A stretch of DNA of 64,000 bases from a bacterium (GTDB lineage Bacteria > SAR324 > XYD2-FULL-50-16): NCBI GenBank assembly GCA_018829445.1, contig JAHJTV010000067.1, positions 100,062 to 164,061 on the forward strand. The letters are read 5' to 3'. This document shows, piece after piece, positions 42,289 to 51,565 of the stretch; position 1 is the stretch's first letter; each line of letters begins with the position of its first letter. A model generated the notes under the pieces. That model was not told where the DNA came from and did no database searches. It saw only the letters and a program-made list of their open reading frames with translations. The position numbers were made by a program, and so were the translations under genes.

Positions 42289-42999
42289 ATGCAATTAAAG
42301 AATCAATGTATATTAGGAATTGAGGCGTCGGGATTTTCTGTTTCGGTGGGGTTGATGGAAGCCGGTATTGCCAGGGGGTTGATTTATATAAACGACGGAT
42401 CTCCCGGTTCGGAAATTCTGCTGGCAACCATTGATCAGTTGCTGTTGATCCTGAAGATTGATAAAAACAGGCTGGAAGGGATTTGTGTAACCGTGGGACC
42501 GGGAGCATTCACCTCGTTGAGGATCAGCCTGGCTGTTGCAGAATCCTTGGGCTTGGGGCTGCATATTCCTGTTTATGGAGTTGACACCTTGAGTTTGATA
42601 GCGGCGACAGTTCCCTTCTATCCTTCTCCAATCAAGGTGATTCAGAATGCCTACAAGGGTGAGTTTTATACGGCTACTTATGAGACAAAACTTGGAAAAC
42701 CCAGGCTGCTGGACAAGCTTCGGTTGGTAATGCCGGAGAAGTTTTATAATGGGCTGCAACCGGAAGATTTAATCTTGGGGAGCGGGATTGACCTGCTGGA
42801 GAAGAAGGGGTTTGATCTGGGAGCGAAACAGGTTCGTTGCAGCCGGGATTTTAATCGCATTGTGTCCGGCATTTCCGTGATTGAGAACTTTCTGGAGGAA
42901 GAGGCAAGAGAACCTTCGGTAAAGCCCCTGGAACCGATCTATATCCGTTTGTCCGATGCGGAAATAAACTATGACAGGCAGTTTGGTGTAAAAAAATGA
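42289..42999 (+). CDS. tsaB: tRNA N6-threonylcarbamoyladenosine biosynthesis protein TsaB
   Basis: 236 residues, ASKHA fold of the TsaB/TsaD family: N-terminal ILGIEASGFSVSVGLM, the central VTVGPGAFTSLRISLAVAESLGLGL, and NAYKGEFYTATYE. TsaB scaffolds TsaD and TsaE in making t6A37 on tRNAs that read ANN codons. GGAG upstream of the ATG. It overlaps rimI by 4 bp (ATGA), a translationally coupled pair common in many bacteria. Confidence 0.95.
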   Translation: MQLKNQCILGIEASGFSVSVGLMEAGIARGLIYINDGSPGSEILLATIDQLLLILKIDKNRLEGICVTVGPGAFTSLRISLAVAESLGLGLHIPVYGVDTLSLIAATVPFYPSPIKVIQNAYKGEFYTATYETKLGKPRLLDKLRLVMPEKFYNGLQPEDLILGSGIDLLEKKGFDLGAKQVRCSRDFNRIVSGISVIENFLEEEAREPSVKPLEPIYIRLSDAEINYDRQFGVKK

Positions 43000-43442
43000 T
43001 ACTCAGGCAAAGGAGTGAGTGTTCTCCTTTTTTAGATAGAATTCAACATCTGGACAGATGCGGATTTGGCGAGTCAGCCTGGGATCATACCGAGTGGCAA
43101 CGACTATTTGATAGTCGAAACCTGATTGTGGTACTGGAGTTCAGCAAAAACGATCTGATAGCGTTTGCAGTGGTTTGTTTTGCATCGGGCGAGGGAGAGT
43201 TGCTTAAAATATTTGTCCCAGAAGACAACAGGCGCCGGGGAACCGGAACCAGGTTGATTGACAAAGTGATCACCGAGTTGAAGAAAGAAGATGTTCAGGA
43301 ACTTTTTCTTGAAGTGAGAAAAGACAACAAACCAGCCATCAGATTCTATCATGCCGGGGGATTCAAGGAAGTGGGGGAGAGAAGGGATTATTATCAGCAT
43401 CCGCCTTCTGATGCTTTGGTTTTTTGCAGGGATATTTCATAG
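42996..43442 (+). CDS. rimI: Ribosomal-protein-alanine acetyltransferase RimI-like
   Basis: 148 residues, single GNAT domain. The acetyl-CoA pyrophosphate loop reads DNRRRGTGTRLIDKVI and the later LFLEVRKDNKPAIRFYHAGGFKEVGERRDYY is the RimI pattern. RimI acetylates the N-terminal Ala of ribosomal protein S18; related enzymes act on other N-termini. Coupled to tsaB. Confidence 0.92.
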   Translation: MILRQRSECSPFLDRIQHLDRCGFGESAWDHTEWQRLFDSRNLIVVLEFSKNDLIAFAVVCFASGEGELLKIFVPEDNRRRGTGTRLIDKVITELKKEDVQELFLEVRKDNKPAIRFYHAGGFKEVGERRDYYQHPPSDALVFCRDIS

Positions 43443-43458
43443 CATTTTGCAGTGTGTC

Positions 43459-43482
43459 CGGCGCTTCGCTTGATCCACCATG
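43459..43482. repeat. Dispersed repeat, GGTGGATC family, degenerate copy
   Basis: GGCGCTTCGC-TTGATCCACCAT keeps the middle and right half of the 52927-52963 copy but lacks the left arm. It lies between rimI and ddl. Confidence 0.5.
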
Positions 43483-43565
43483 GAGTACAGCAAGCCGGTG
43501 TTTTTGAAAGGGTAATAAACGGATTTTACTCATTATATTTAATATTGTTATAAACAGGACAGGTG

Positions 43566-44624
43566 ATGGACAAACAAACAGTTATCATTCTATGTGGTGG
43601 AGAAAGTGGTGAACATGAAGTATCTCTGCAATCAGCTAACAGCATTATCCAGTACATTCCCAGGGATCGCTATCAGGTTATTCCGGTTGGCATCAGTAAA
43701 AAAGGGGACTGGCTGACAGGTGATCCCCTGTTTAAGAATGAAGATGATCCGTCCAATATCAGTCTGGCTGACGGTTTAAAGTCTGTAAGACTTGAAAAAG
43801 GGATGCTGGATGGCCGGAAAATCGACGCTGTGTTTCCCGTTATCCATGGCACCTATGGTGAAGATGGCTGTTTGCAGGGGCTCCTGCAGATGCATCATGT
43901 TCCCTTTGTCGGTGCGGGCGTTTTGGGGTCAGCCATCGGTATGGATAAAGATGTGATGAAGCGATTGTTAATTCCGATTGGGATTAATTGTGCCAGACAC
44001 CGGGTCATCCACCACTGGCAAAAGGAGTGGCCATCCTATGAAGAGGTTTCAAGGGAGTTGGGAAAGATCCTTTTTATCAAGCCTTGTAACCTTGGATCAT
44101 CAATCGGTATTTCCAAATGTCGAAACGAGCGGGAATATGAGAAAGCTGTCGGCTATGCCTTTGAATTCGACAGGAAAATCATCGTTGAGGAGTTTATCAA
44201 AGGAAGGGAAATTGAGATTTCCGTGCTGGGTAACGAGAATGTGACTGTTTCGGTTCCCGGAGAGATCATCCCGGGGGAGGAGTTTTACTCCTATGACTCC
44301 AAATATATAGACAGTGATAAAACTCAGCTGAAGATTCCTGCAGAATTGGAGCCTTCTGTTGAGGAGAACCTGAAAGAGATTGCCAGGAGAGCATTTATTG
44401 CGCTTGAGTTGGAAGGACTTGCCCGGATCGATTTTTTTGTTAAAAGTAATGGTGAGGTCTGGCTCAATGAAGCTAATACGCTTCCCGGCTTTACCAAGAT
44501 CAGCATGTACCCCAAGCTGTGGGAGTATAGCGGTTTGGCATATTCAGAATTGATTCACCGCCTGATTCAGTTGGCAATTGATCGTTTCAAAATTGAAGAG
44601 AAGTTAAAACGGAACAAAGTCTAA
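43566..44624 (+). CDS. ddl: D-alanine--D-alanine ligase
   Basis: 352 residues, ATP-grasp. Makes D-Ala-D-Ala for peptidoglycan. Motifs: LCGGESGEHEVSLQSA at the N-terminus, PVIHGTYGEDGCLQGLL, PFVGAGVLGSAIGMDKDVMK, the ATP-grasp IKPCNLGSSIGISK, VEEFIKGREIEISVLG, and the metal site RIDFFVKSNGEVWLNEANTLPGFT. The ATG at 43566 has AGGA 6 nt upstream; a GTG at 43563 is the other possible start. Part of tsaB-rimI-ddl-mqnB. Confidence 0.96.
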   Translation: MDKQTVIILCGGESGEHEVSLQSANSIIQYIPRDRYQVIPVGISKKGDWLTGDPLFKNEDDPSNISLADGLKSVRLEKGMLDGRKIDAVFPVIHGTYGEDGCLQGLLQMHHVPFVGAGVLGSAIGMDKDVMKRLLIPIGINCARHRVIHHWQKEWPSYEEVSRELGKILFIKPCNLGSSIGISKCRNEREYEKAVGYAFEFDRKIIVEEFIKGREIEISVLGNENVTVSVPGEIIPGEEFYSYDSKYIDSDKTQLKIPAELEPSVEENLKEIARRAFIALELEGLARIDFFVKSNGEVWLNEANTLPGFTKISMYPKLWEYSGLAYSELIHRLIQLAIDRFKIEEKLKRNKV

Positions 44625-44628
44625 AATT

Positions 44629-45294
44629 ATGCTTTGTATTGCATCGGCTGTTTTTCAGGAAGTGAAACCGCTTATCGAATTGACAAACGCCAGCCGGGAA
44701 ACCGGGAACAGATGGTTCGATAAAACCAGAAATCTTCTGATTGCTGCGACAGGCGTTGGCTTCCTGGAATCCGCTATTCAGCTTAACAGGCTTTTACAGG
44801 AAACACCCTCCATAGAGAAAATCATTTTCACAGGATCGGCCGGAGTCTATCCGGGTTGTAGGCATATCCGGATCGGTGATCTGTGTATCTGCACTGACAC
44901 AATTCTTTGTGATGGTGCCGCAGAATTGGGATTAAGCGCCTATGTCCCCCTGGCAGATCAGGGCCCTATCAAAGCCTCACTTTCATTGAGTTCGTCTTTA
45001 AGCAGTGCGAGGGTGGCAACCATATTCAGCATCACCACCGACAATGATCTGGCAGGGAAAATCGGAGAGAATCGCAAGGCTGATATTGAGAATATGGAGC
45101 TGTATGGAATTGCCCGTGTCTGCCTTGAGGGGGAGATTCCCTGGAATGCCTTGCTGGGAGTAACAAACACAGTCGGCAAAAAGGGGCGTACGCAATGGAA
45201 TCAGAACCGGAATAAGTTGGCTGAAAAAGCCTGTAACCATCTCTTTAAATTGGTTATTAAAAATATCTCCCAGCCCGGGAGATCGAAAGTTTGA
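44629..45294 (+). CDS. mqnB: Futalosine hydrolase
   Basis: 221 residues, nucleoside phosphorylase fold: LLIAATGVGFLESAIQL, IIFTGSAGVYPG, ITTDNDLAGKIGENRKADIENMELYGIARVC, ending LLGVTNTVGKKGRTQW. Releases hypoxanthine from futalosine to give dehypoxanthine futalosine, the second step of the futalosine route to menaquinone. Starts 4 bp after ddl, so it is probably cotranscribed. MqnC for the next step lies at 45741. The ENMELYGIA motif with its active-site Glu separates it from MTA/SAH nucleosidase. Confidence 0.9.
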   Translation: MLCIASAVFQEVKPLIELTNASRETGNRWFDKTRNLLIAATGVGFLESAIQLNRLLQETPSIEKIIFTGSAGVYPGCRHIRIGDLCICTDTILCDGAAELGLSAYVPLADQGPIKASLSLSSSLSSARVATIFSITTDNDLAGKIGENRKADIENMELYGIARVCLEGEIPWNALLGVTNTVGKKGRTQWNQNRNKLAEKACNHLFKLVIKNISQPGRSKV

Positions 45295-45449
45295 TTTAAG
45301 CTATAAAAACATTGACTAAAATCTATCTTTTTAGGATTGAGAACTTAAATAATTTCTTCGATTATCATTACTATGGTACATTGCTTTAACAAAGTTTGAA
45401 CAACTTAAAGAATCAGTTTCCTTAAACAGTTTGATAATTTAGAGGTCTT

Positions 45450-45638
45450 ATGGCTAAAAAAGTATATGTAGATAAAGATGAATGTACTAGTTGCGGACAA
45501 TGTGTTGATGATCTTCCAGATGTATTCAGAATGGATGACGATGACCTGGCAGAAGTTTATAATGCAGAAGGTGCGGATGAAGACGAAATTCAAGAAGAAA
45601 TTGACGCTTGTCCAGGTGAATGTATTCACTGGAAATAA
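45450..45638 (+). CDS. [4Fe-4S] ferredoxin, very acidic
   Basis: 62 residues. CTSCGQC followed by ACPGEC gives the C-x2-C-x2-C ... C-P set for one [4Fe-4S] cluster, as in the D. gigas-type monocluster ferredoxins. Very acidic overall (many Asp/Glu between the motifs). A typical low-potential electron carrier of anaerobes; the partner is unknown. It has its own terminator just downstream. Confidence 0.93.
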   Translation: MAKKVYVDKDECTSCGQCVDDLPDVFRMDDDDLAEVYNAEGADEDEIQEEIDACPGECIHWK

Positions 45639-45729
45639 GAGACGGTCAATTTAGAAAAGAAGTCTTACAACCAAGAATTTGAGGAGTCAGGTATTCTTTA
45701 CTTAAGCCTAAGTCTCCATAAAAAATTGG

Positions 45730-45766
45730 AAACCCCGGTTTTAAACAGAATTGGGGTTTTTTTTTG
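45730..45766 (+). terminator. Intrinsic terminator of the ferredoxin gene
   Basis: AAACCCC (45730-45736) pairs with GGGGTTT (45753-45759), with a run of nine T to follow (45757-45765). It overlaps the end of the convergent mqnC frame, whose stop sits in the loop. Confidence 0.8.
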
Positions 45767-46823
45767 TCTGCAAAGTGTAGTCAAAATCTCTTTTAACAGG
45801 CACGAAACCCGCTGCAGTTATCAATTTCCGCGCATCCTCTTCACTGGATACTCCGAATGATCTGAGGACTTTCTCTTCCAGCACCGGCGAACTGATATCA
45901 TTTGCCCCCATGCGTAATGCAAGTTTGCCGATCTCTGTTCCCAGAACCATCACTGAGACCTCGATGTTGTTGATATTATCCAGGTAGATTCGACTGATTC
46001 CCAGCAACTTCAAGTAGTCATGGTGCATGATATTTTTTCTTGGGAAATCCTTGGTCTGGGCTTGAAAGGTCCAGGGGATGAAGGAGTTGAATCCACCGGT
46101 CTCGTCTTGTATCGAGCGGACATGATCCAGGTGGTCAATGATCTCCTCATTTGTTTCGACGGAACCGATAACAATGTTTGCCGAGCCGTATAATCCCTGC
46201 TTGTGACACTCTTTCATGATATCGATCCATTCGGAAGTGGTGCATTTCCGGGGTGAAAGGACTTTTCGCACCCTTTCGGAGAGGATTTCCGCACCGGCTC
46301 CAGGGACAGAATCCAGTCCGGCAGCCTTTAAGAGGTTGATTAACCGGGGAATCTCCAATTGGTAAGTTTCTGCCATGTGCTTGATCTCCACCGGAGAAAA
46401 CCCCCTGATGTGAAATCCATAGGTTGTTTTGATGCCGCTCAAAATGTCGAGATAATAATCCAGGGGGAGATCCGGGTTAACTCCTCCCTGGAAAAATACC
46501 TGGGATGACCCCTTAGGAATTGCCTGGTTGATAAGCTCAAAGATCTGCTCTTTTGTCAACACATATGCATTGCGATTTTCCTGTTCACACTTGAAGCTGC
46601 AGAAACTGCAGGCTATGGAACAAATGTTTGTATAGTTGATAATGCGAAAAACCGTATAGCTTGCTGTCTTGGGATCGGTTTTTCTTTGACGGCATTCCCA
46701 TGCCAGTTGAGCAACTTCAAGCCAGGGAGCGTTCTTGAACAGGTGCAATGCCTCCTGCTTATCGATTCTTTCGCAGGCGCGGATTTTCGAGTATATTTCG
46801 CCCAGGTGTAACTTTTTTACCAT
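45741..46823 (-). CDS. mqnC: Cyclic dehypoxanthinyl futalosine synthase, radical SAM
   Basis: 360 residues. Radical SAM cluster motif CSIACSFCSF (C-x3-C-x2-C). The IVIGSVETNEEIIDHLDHVR-SIQDETGGFNSFIPWTFQ stretch is the MqnC/MqnE hallmark, and the order VPGAGAEILSERVRKVLSPRK fits MqnC better than aminofutalosine synthase MqnE. It cyclises dehypoxanthine futalosine in menaquinone synthesis. Its stop lies inside the ferredoxin terminator loop. It follows mnmG by 10 bp in the same direction. Confidence 0.9.
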   Translation of the reverse strand: MVKKLHLGEIYSKIRACERIDKQEALHLFKNAPWLEVAQLAWECRQRKTDPKTASYTVFRIINYTNICSIACSFCSFKCEQENRNAYVLTKEQIFELINQAIPKGSSQVFFQGGVNPDLPLDYYLDILSGIKTTYGFHIRGFSPVEIKHMAETYQLEIPRLINLLKAAGLDSVPGAGAEILSERVRKVLSPRKCTTSEWIDIMKECHKQGLYGSANIVIGSVETNEEIIDHLDHVRSIQDETGGFNSFIPWTFQAQTKDFPRKNIMHHDYLKLLGISRIYLDNINNIEVSVMVLGTEIGKLALRMGANDISSPVLEEKVLRSFGVSSEEDARKLITAAGFVPVKRDFDYTLQTKKNPNSV

Positions 46824-46833
46824 AAGGCAACAA

Positions 46834-48726
46834 CTACTTTTTATGAAGTTTTTGAATGGCTACCATCAGAATAGTGATGGCGGCAGGAGTAACTCCGCTA
46901 ATTTTACTCGCCTGTCCCAACGTTTGGGGGCGGTGCGCCTTGAGTTTCTGTCTGACTTCCGTTGAAAGTCCGCCGACGGCTTCATAGTTCAACTTTTCCG
47001 GTATGCGGATCGATTCAATTTTCAGGTACTTCTGCATCTGCGATTCCTGTCGGAGAATATACCCTTCATACTTGATCTCTGTTTCTACAAATCTCTTCAC
47101 AATTTCATCCCATTGGGAAAGCATCTTCAGTTCTTCCTGAGAAGTGGATTGCTCAATGACTTTAAGTGTTACATTTGGCTTTTTTAAAAATTCATTGAGC
47201 CGGATGCGATGGTCAAGAGGTAATATTTCGTGTTGCTCCAAGAGTCTGGTGTCAATTTTTCCGGGTAATACATAATGCTCGGCAACAAAACGGTTTAATC
47301 GACCGATCTTTTCCTGTTTCTGCAGAAACAGATCATATTTGTCTTGAGAAAGTAGTCCCAGACGATATCCCTTCTCACAAAGTCGCTGATCGGCATTGTC
47401 CTCCCTTAAAATCAATCGATATTCCGCCCGTGAAGTAAACATGCGGTACGGTTCCTCGGTTCCCTTTGAAATCAGGTCATCGATCAACACCCCAATATAG
47501 GCTTCATTGCGAAGCAGAATAAACGGTTCCTGCTCCCTAATCTTTAATGCAGCGTTGATACCGGCCATTAGGCCTTGGGCTGCCGCCTCTTCATAGCCTG
47601 ATGTCCCGTTAATCTGTCCGGCACAATAGAGACCTTCCGCGTCTTTTGCTTCCAGGGTACTTTTCAGCTGGGTGGGAACGACATAATCGTATTCAATAGC
47701 ATAACCGGGACGAATCACCTTTACTTGCTCCAGACCTTTGATGCTTTGCAGGTAGGCTACCTGGACATCGGTGGGAAGACTGGTTGACATGCCATTGGGA
47801 TAGTATTCAATTGACTGCAGACTGGTTGGTTCCAGAAAAACCTGGTGACGTTCCCGCAGGGGGAATTTATTGACTTTATCTTCGATGCTGGGACAATACC
47901 TTGCCCCCACGCCTGTGATGGCTCCACTATACATTGCCGATTTCTTTATATTTCTGCGAATGATCTCGTGGGTGTTGGCGTTGGTATAAGTGATGTGGCA
48001 ACTGACCTGGGGCAGTTTTATTTGGGTGTCCCAAAAGGAAAATTTTGGGAGATCCGGATCTCCTGGTTGAAAATCCAACAGATCAAAATTAATGGTACGG
48101 GCGTCCAGACGGGGGGTTGTGCCGGTTTTTAACCGTCCGACTGCAAATCCCCTTGATTTCAGATGTTCGGAAAGAGACAAGGAAGGGAATTCCCAGGCTC
48201 TTCCTGCCGGAAACTGCTGATGCCCAATATGAATCAGTCCGTTCAGAAAGGTGCCGGTGGTGAGAATTACAGTCTTGCCGGGAATAATTTCATTGAGGTT
48301 GGTTTGAACTCCGTTGACGCGTTCGTTTTCCCAGGAAAGAGCGACCACTTCCGCCTGGCGGATTGTCAGATTTTCTGCATGTTCAAGCCGGTCACGCATG
48401 ACGTTTTTATAGGCTATCATATCTGACTGACAACGGGTTCCTTGTACTGCCGGTCCCTTCTTGCGATTTAAAACCCGAAACTGAATGCCGGTTTCATCCG
48501 CCACTATTCCCATGCTGCCGCCAAGGGCATCAATCTCTTTAACCAGATGACCTTTGGCAAGCCCACCGATGGCAGGATTACATGACATGGCTGCAATATT
48601 GTCAACGGTCATGCTTAACAGCAGGGTTCGACATTTAAGCCTGGAAGCAGCCAAAGCAGCTTCACAACCGGCATGACCACCACCAACGACAATAACATCC
48701 CACCTATCTTGATTCATATTTATCAT
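46834..48726 (-). CDS. mnmG: tRNA uridine-5-carboxymethylaminomethyl modification enzyme MnmG (GidA)
   Basis: 630 residues, the family length. FAD-binding GGGHAGCEAALAASRL at the start, AMSCNPAIGGLAKGHLVKEIDALGG (first signature), FRVLNRKKGPAVQGTRCQSDM, GYEEAAAQGLMAGINAAL (second signature) and the C-terminal helical MnmE-contact domain. With MnmE it adds the cmnm5 group at wobble U34. An alternative start three codons in is possible. It lies 3 bp after a small unknown ORF. Confidence 0.97.
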   Translation of the reverse strand: MINMNQDRWDVIVVGGGHAGCEAALAASRLKCRTLLLSMTVDNIAAMSCNPAIGGLAKGHLVKEIDALGGSMGIVADETGIQFRVLNRKKGPAVQGTRCQSDMIAYKNVMRDRLEHAENLTIRQAEVVALSWENERVNGVQTNLNEIIPGKTVILTTGTFLNGLIHIGHQQFPAGRAWEFPSLSLSEHLKSRGFAVGRLKTGTTPRLDARTINFDLLDFQPGDPDLPKFSFWDTQIKLPQVSCHITYTNANTHEIIRRNIKKSAMYSGAITGVGARYCPSIEDKVNKFPLRERHQVFLEPTSLQSIEYYPNGMSTSLPTDVQVAYLQSIKGLEQVKVIRPGYAIEYDYVVPTQLKSTLEAKDAEGLYCAGQINGTSGYEEAAAQGLMAGINAALKIREQEPFILLRNEAYIGVLIDDLISKGTEEPYRMFTSRAEYRLILREDNADQRLCEKGYRLGLLSQDKYDLFLQKQEKIGRLNRFVAEHYVLPGKIDTRLLEQHEILPLDHRIRLNEFLKKPNVTLKVIEQSTSQEELKMLSQWDEIVKRFVETEIKYEGYILRQESQMQKYLKIESIRIPEKLNYEAVGGLSTEVRQKLKAHRPQTLGQASKISGVTPAAITILMVAIQKLHKK

Positions 48727-48729
48727 CCA

Positions 48730-48999
48730 TTAACACCACCGCTGCCACCAGTTTATTACAAGATCCCTTTCCCGTTCAAAAAACTGATCCGCCGGGATCT
48801 TTCCCTCTTTGTACCCCTTTCTAAGATAGTGAAGCTTCACCATCCACTCTTTCTGGCTATCGCAGCGAGACCACCCATTTCCTTTTCGGTTCTTTAACTC
48901 CTCATACTCTTCCGGAGTCACATCAATCGGGTGATCCTGAGATAAATTGCAGATATTTATCATTGTTGCATTAAATAGGTTAAGGTGAGTAAAAGCCAT
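48730..48999 (-). CDS. Small unknown protein upstream of mnmG
   Basis: Up to 89 residues (ATG 48997-48999; a second ATG at 48961-48963 would give 77). Tight 3-bp spacing to mnmG suggests cotranscription and a real gene. Seen: CNLSQDHPIDVTPEEYEEL, WSRCDSQKEWMVKLHYLRKG, and a Trp-rich tail WWQRWC. It is charged and soluble. No family recognised. Confidence 0.62.
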   Translation of the reverse strand: MAFTHLNLFNATMINICNLSQDHPIDVTPEEYEELKNRKGNGWSRCDSQKEWMVKLHYLRKGYKEGKIPADQFFERERDLVINWWQRWC

Positions 49000-49422
49000 T
49001 TGATCACGATATGACCATGGCTTATTTAACCACTAAAAAAAGAAAAAAAGATAGACGCTTCATCCCCATATCTGTAAAAATAGTCAGTAATTTAGTCTAT
49101 ATACTATCAGCATTCAACGCACAAAAAAACCGGAAAACCGGAAACTTATTGATCCATTTTTTTTATTGATTTAAAAACCGGGTGAATCATCACGATAGAC
49201 AGGGAACCAATGAAATATTTAAACGATCCTACGGGGCCGTCATTTAGTCAGGTATATCCGAGTAAGGATTTATGACACACTTCACAGTCTTCTCACGATT
49301 GTTTGGTACCCATGTACGGGCGCCCCACCGTTTCACCTTGGTAGTAATACCCAATAAAATCAAGGGATTTTTGAAGCGGGTTACAATCGGGGCAGTTGAC
49401 GGGGCATCATCAGGAAGAATAG
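49000..49422. other. 423-bp intergenic region
   Basis: Divergent promoter space between the small ORF/mnmG operon and a sensor kinase gene. One GG-N10-GC pair (within 49366-49380, AAGGGATTTTTGAAGC) is a faint -24/-12 candidate but lacks the TTGC context. No ORF, no strong hairpin. Confidence 0.45.
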
Positions 49423-51189
49423 ATGAGCAGCATGGATATTAAGGAATTGATTTCTGAAAACCTGGATAAAATTCTCAATCTATGGTTATTAGTTGATTCT
49501 CAAGACAAGATTGTTCACTGCAGTGATCCGGCTTCCCATCATCTGGGTTACGGTGTCGATGAGCTGGTAGGCCATTCATTTCAAGTGTTGTTACCCCAAG
49601 ATGAACCGGATAAGGAGGGTTTTTTAAACCAGCTTATTGCTGATAGCTACAATGGCACAGTCGTCAATGAAATCGCCCGGTTTAAGCTTAAAAATGACGT
49701 GATTATTGATGCCGAGTTGTCCATGCACCGATTTAATCAGCAGAATGAGACCTTCAAGCTGGTTATTTTTGATGATGTTACCGAATTGATTGAGCTGAGA
49801 AAAATGCTCAATGTCAGGACAGAAAACTTAAGGAGAAAATTTCATCTGTTTGATAAAGAAGATATTATCAATTCCATTTGTGATATTGTCCAAGCAGTGC
49901 TTGTATCCATCACTGCAGGGCAGGGATTAAGGTTCAACCGTGCATTTCTGTTATTTGTTGATGAGGAGGAGAAAGTACTGGAAGGTGTACAGGCAATCGG
50001 ACCCAATTCCAATGAAGAAGCCGGAATGATTTACAGCTTATTTGGCAGTACCCCCAAAACACTACAGGAGATGATCGAGCACTACAGTATGCTCACCAAC
50101 ACCGACAGTGCAGTCAATGATCTGGTTAAAACCATCAGAATCAGCCTCTCCGATAATAACAACATTCTCATCCGTTCGTTATCCGAGCAGAAATACATGC
50201 TGATCAATGATGAATCTCCGTTGGCGACCGATCCCAGTGCAAACTGGCTAAGAGGTGTCCTGCAGGTACATGAATGTTTAATAGTCCCGCTTATCTGGCA
50301 CGGGCGTTCAAGCGGAGTGATTATTGCTGATAATAAAATGACAAAATATAAGATCTCCAATCTTGATATTAAGGATTTGTCCCGGTTTGCTGACGAAGCC
50401 AGCACCGCTATTGAATCTGCTAAACTATTAAGCAATCTTGAAAAAAGTATCGAACAGATTCGTCAAGCCAATTTGACGATAAAAGCCAGTCAAAATATGC
50501 TGTTACAAAAGGAAAAACTGGCAGCCATGGGTGAATTGGTGGCTCATATGGCTCACGAGGTAAGGGGGCCATTGGCCACAATTGGTGGCTTTGCATCCAG
50601 AGTTAAGAAACAATTGGAAGCAGGAGATAAGCATTATGATTCTATCACCAAGATTGTTGAGACGGTGGGAACTCTGGAATTGGTCATCAATGATATTCTT
50701 GACGGTTCTTTACCCATGCAAGAATCGGTAAAGGGCTGTGATTGCACCAAGGCTATCAACAAGGTACTGGGATTGCTGGAAGAGGAGATTCACAGACGGA
50801 AGATTACAGTTAACCTCAACATCCACGGAGATTTGCCGGAGATTTCGATCAAGGAGCATCAACTGTTTGAGATTATCAATAATCTTGTAAAAAACGCACT
50901 GGAAGCTATTGGGGAGGAGGGATTGCTTCTCATTCTGGCCGGTAATATTGAAAACAAGGTTGTAATCACCATTCAGGATACGGGCCCGGGAGTTTCCCCT
51001 GCCCATGAAGATAAGATATTTGCACCTTTTTTTACAACTAAAGAGAAGGGAACAGGTTTGGGTTTGGTGGTGGTTAAAAAACTGGTGGAGGATAATTACG
51101 GGACCATCCAGGTTCGATCCATACCGGAAAAAGGTACCACATTTATCATAACCTTTCCCATGAAAAAAATAGGAGATAGCCATGAGTGA
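49423..51189 (+). CDS. PAS-GAF sensor histidine kinase
   Basis: 588 residues, no membrane helices, so cytoplasmic. PAS domain (about 15-120, ending VIFDDVTELIELRK), GAF domain (about 145-340), then HisKA with the phospho-His in HMAHEVRGPLATIGG, and HATPase_c with N-box NNLVKNALEAIG, G1 DTGPGV and G2 GTGLGLVVVKKL. AGGAAG 6 nt before the ATG. It overlaps the receiver gene by 8 bp, so the two are a coupled kinase-regulator pair. Signal unknown. Confidence 0.94.
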   Translation: MSSMDIKELISENLDKILNLWLLVDSQDKIVHCSDPASHHLGYGVDELVGHSFQVLLPQDEPDKEGFLNQLIADSYNGTVVNEIARFKLKNDVIIDAELSMHRFNQQNETFKLVIFDDVTELIELRKMLNVRTENLRRKFHLFDKEDIINSICDIVQAVLVSITAGQGLRFNRAFLLFVDEEEKVLEGVQAIGPNSNEEAGMIYSLFGSTPKTLQEMIEHYSMLTNTDSAVNDLVKTIRISLSDNNNILIRSLSEQKYMLINDESPLATDPSANWLRGVLQVHECLIVPLIWHGRSSGVIIADNKMTKYKISNLDIKDLSRFADEASTAIESAKLLSNLEKSIEQIRQANLTIKASQNMLLQKEKLAAMGELVAHMAHEVRGPLATIGGFASRVKKQLEAGDKHYDSITKIVETVGTLELVINDILDGSLPMQESVKGCDCTKAINKVLGLLEEEIHRRKITVNLNIHGDLPEISIKEHQLFEIINNLVKNALEAIGEEGLLLILAGNIENKVVITIQDTGPGVSPAHEDKIFAPFFTTKEKGTGLGLVVVKKLVEDNYGTIQVRSIPEKGTTFIITFPMKKIGDSHE

Positions 51190-51547
51190 AAAAAAAATGA
51201 TTCTAGTGATTGATGATGATAAAAATATTCGTGAATTGCTGTCTCTTGAATTTGAGGATTTAGGATATTCAGTTCGTACGGCAGGGAGCGGATTTGATGG
51301 AATTCAGATTTTAAAGGATAAGGCAGTTGACCTTGTTATTCTGGATATTAAGATGCCCGGCATGGATGGGATTGAGGCATTGGAAAAAATAATGAGTATT
51401 CACAAGGAATTACCGGTTGTAATACATAGTGCTTATAGCCATTATAAGGAGAACTACCTGACATGGAGTGCAATGGCCTATGTTGTCAAAAGTGGCAATC
51501 TGGAAGAGCTGAAAAACACGGTTCAAAACCTGCTTAACAAATCCTAA
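51182..51547 (+). CDS. Response-regulator receiver (single domain)
   Basis: 121 residues. VIDDDKNIRE (acidic residues), VILDIKMPGMDG (phospho-Asp), and MAYVVKSGNLEEL (Lys with an unusual SGN after it, instead of KPF). No output domain, so it probably passes phosphate on or works by protein contact. It follows the PAS-GAF kinase with an 8-bp overlap and leads into glgC 18 bp later, so the three may form one operon. Confidence 0.93.
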   Translation: MSEKKMILVIDDDKNIRELLSLEFEDLGYSVRTAGSGFDGIQILKDKAVDLVILDIKMPGMDGIEALEKIMSIHKELPVVIHSAYSHYKENYLTWSAMAYVVKSGNLEELKNTVQNLLNKS

Positions 51548-51565
51548 TTCAAGACGGTAAATACG

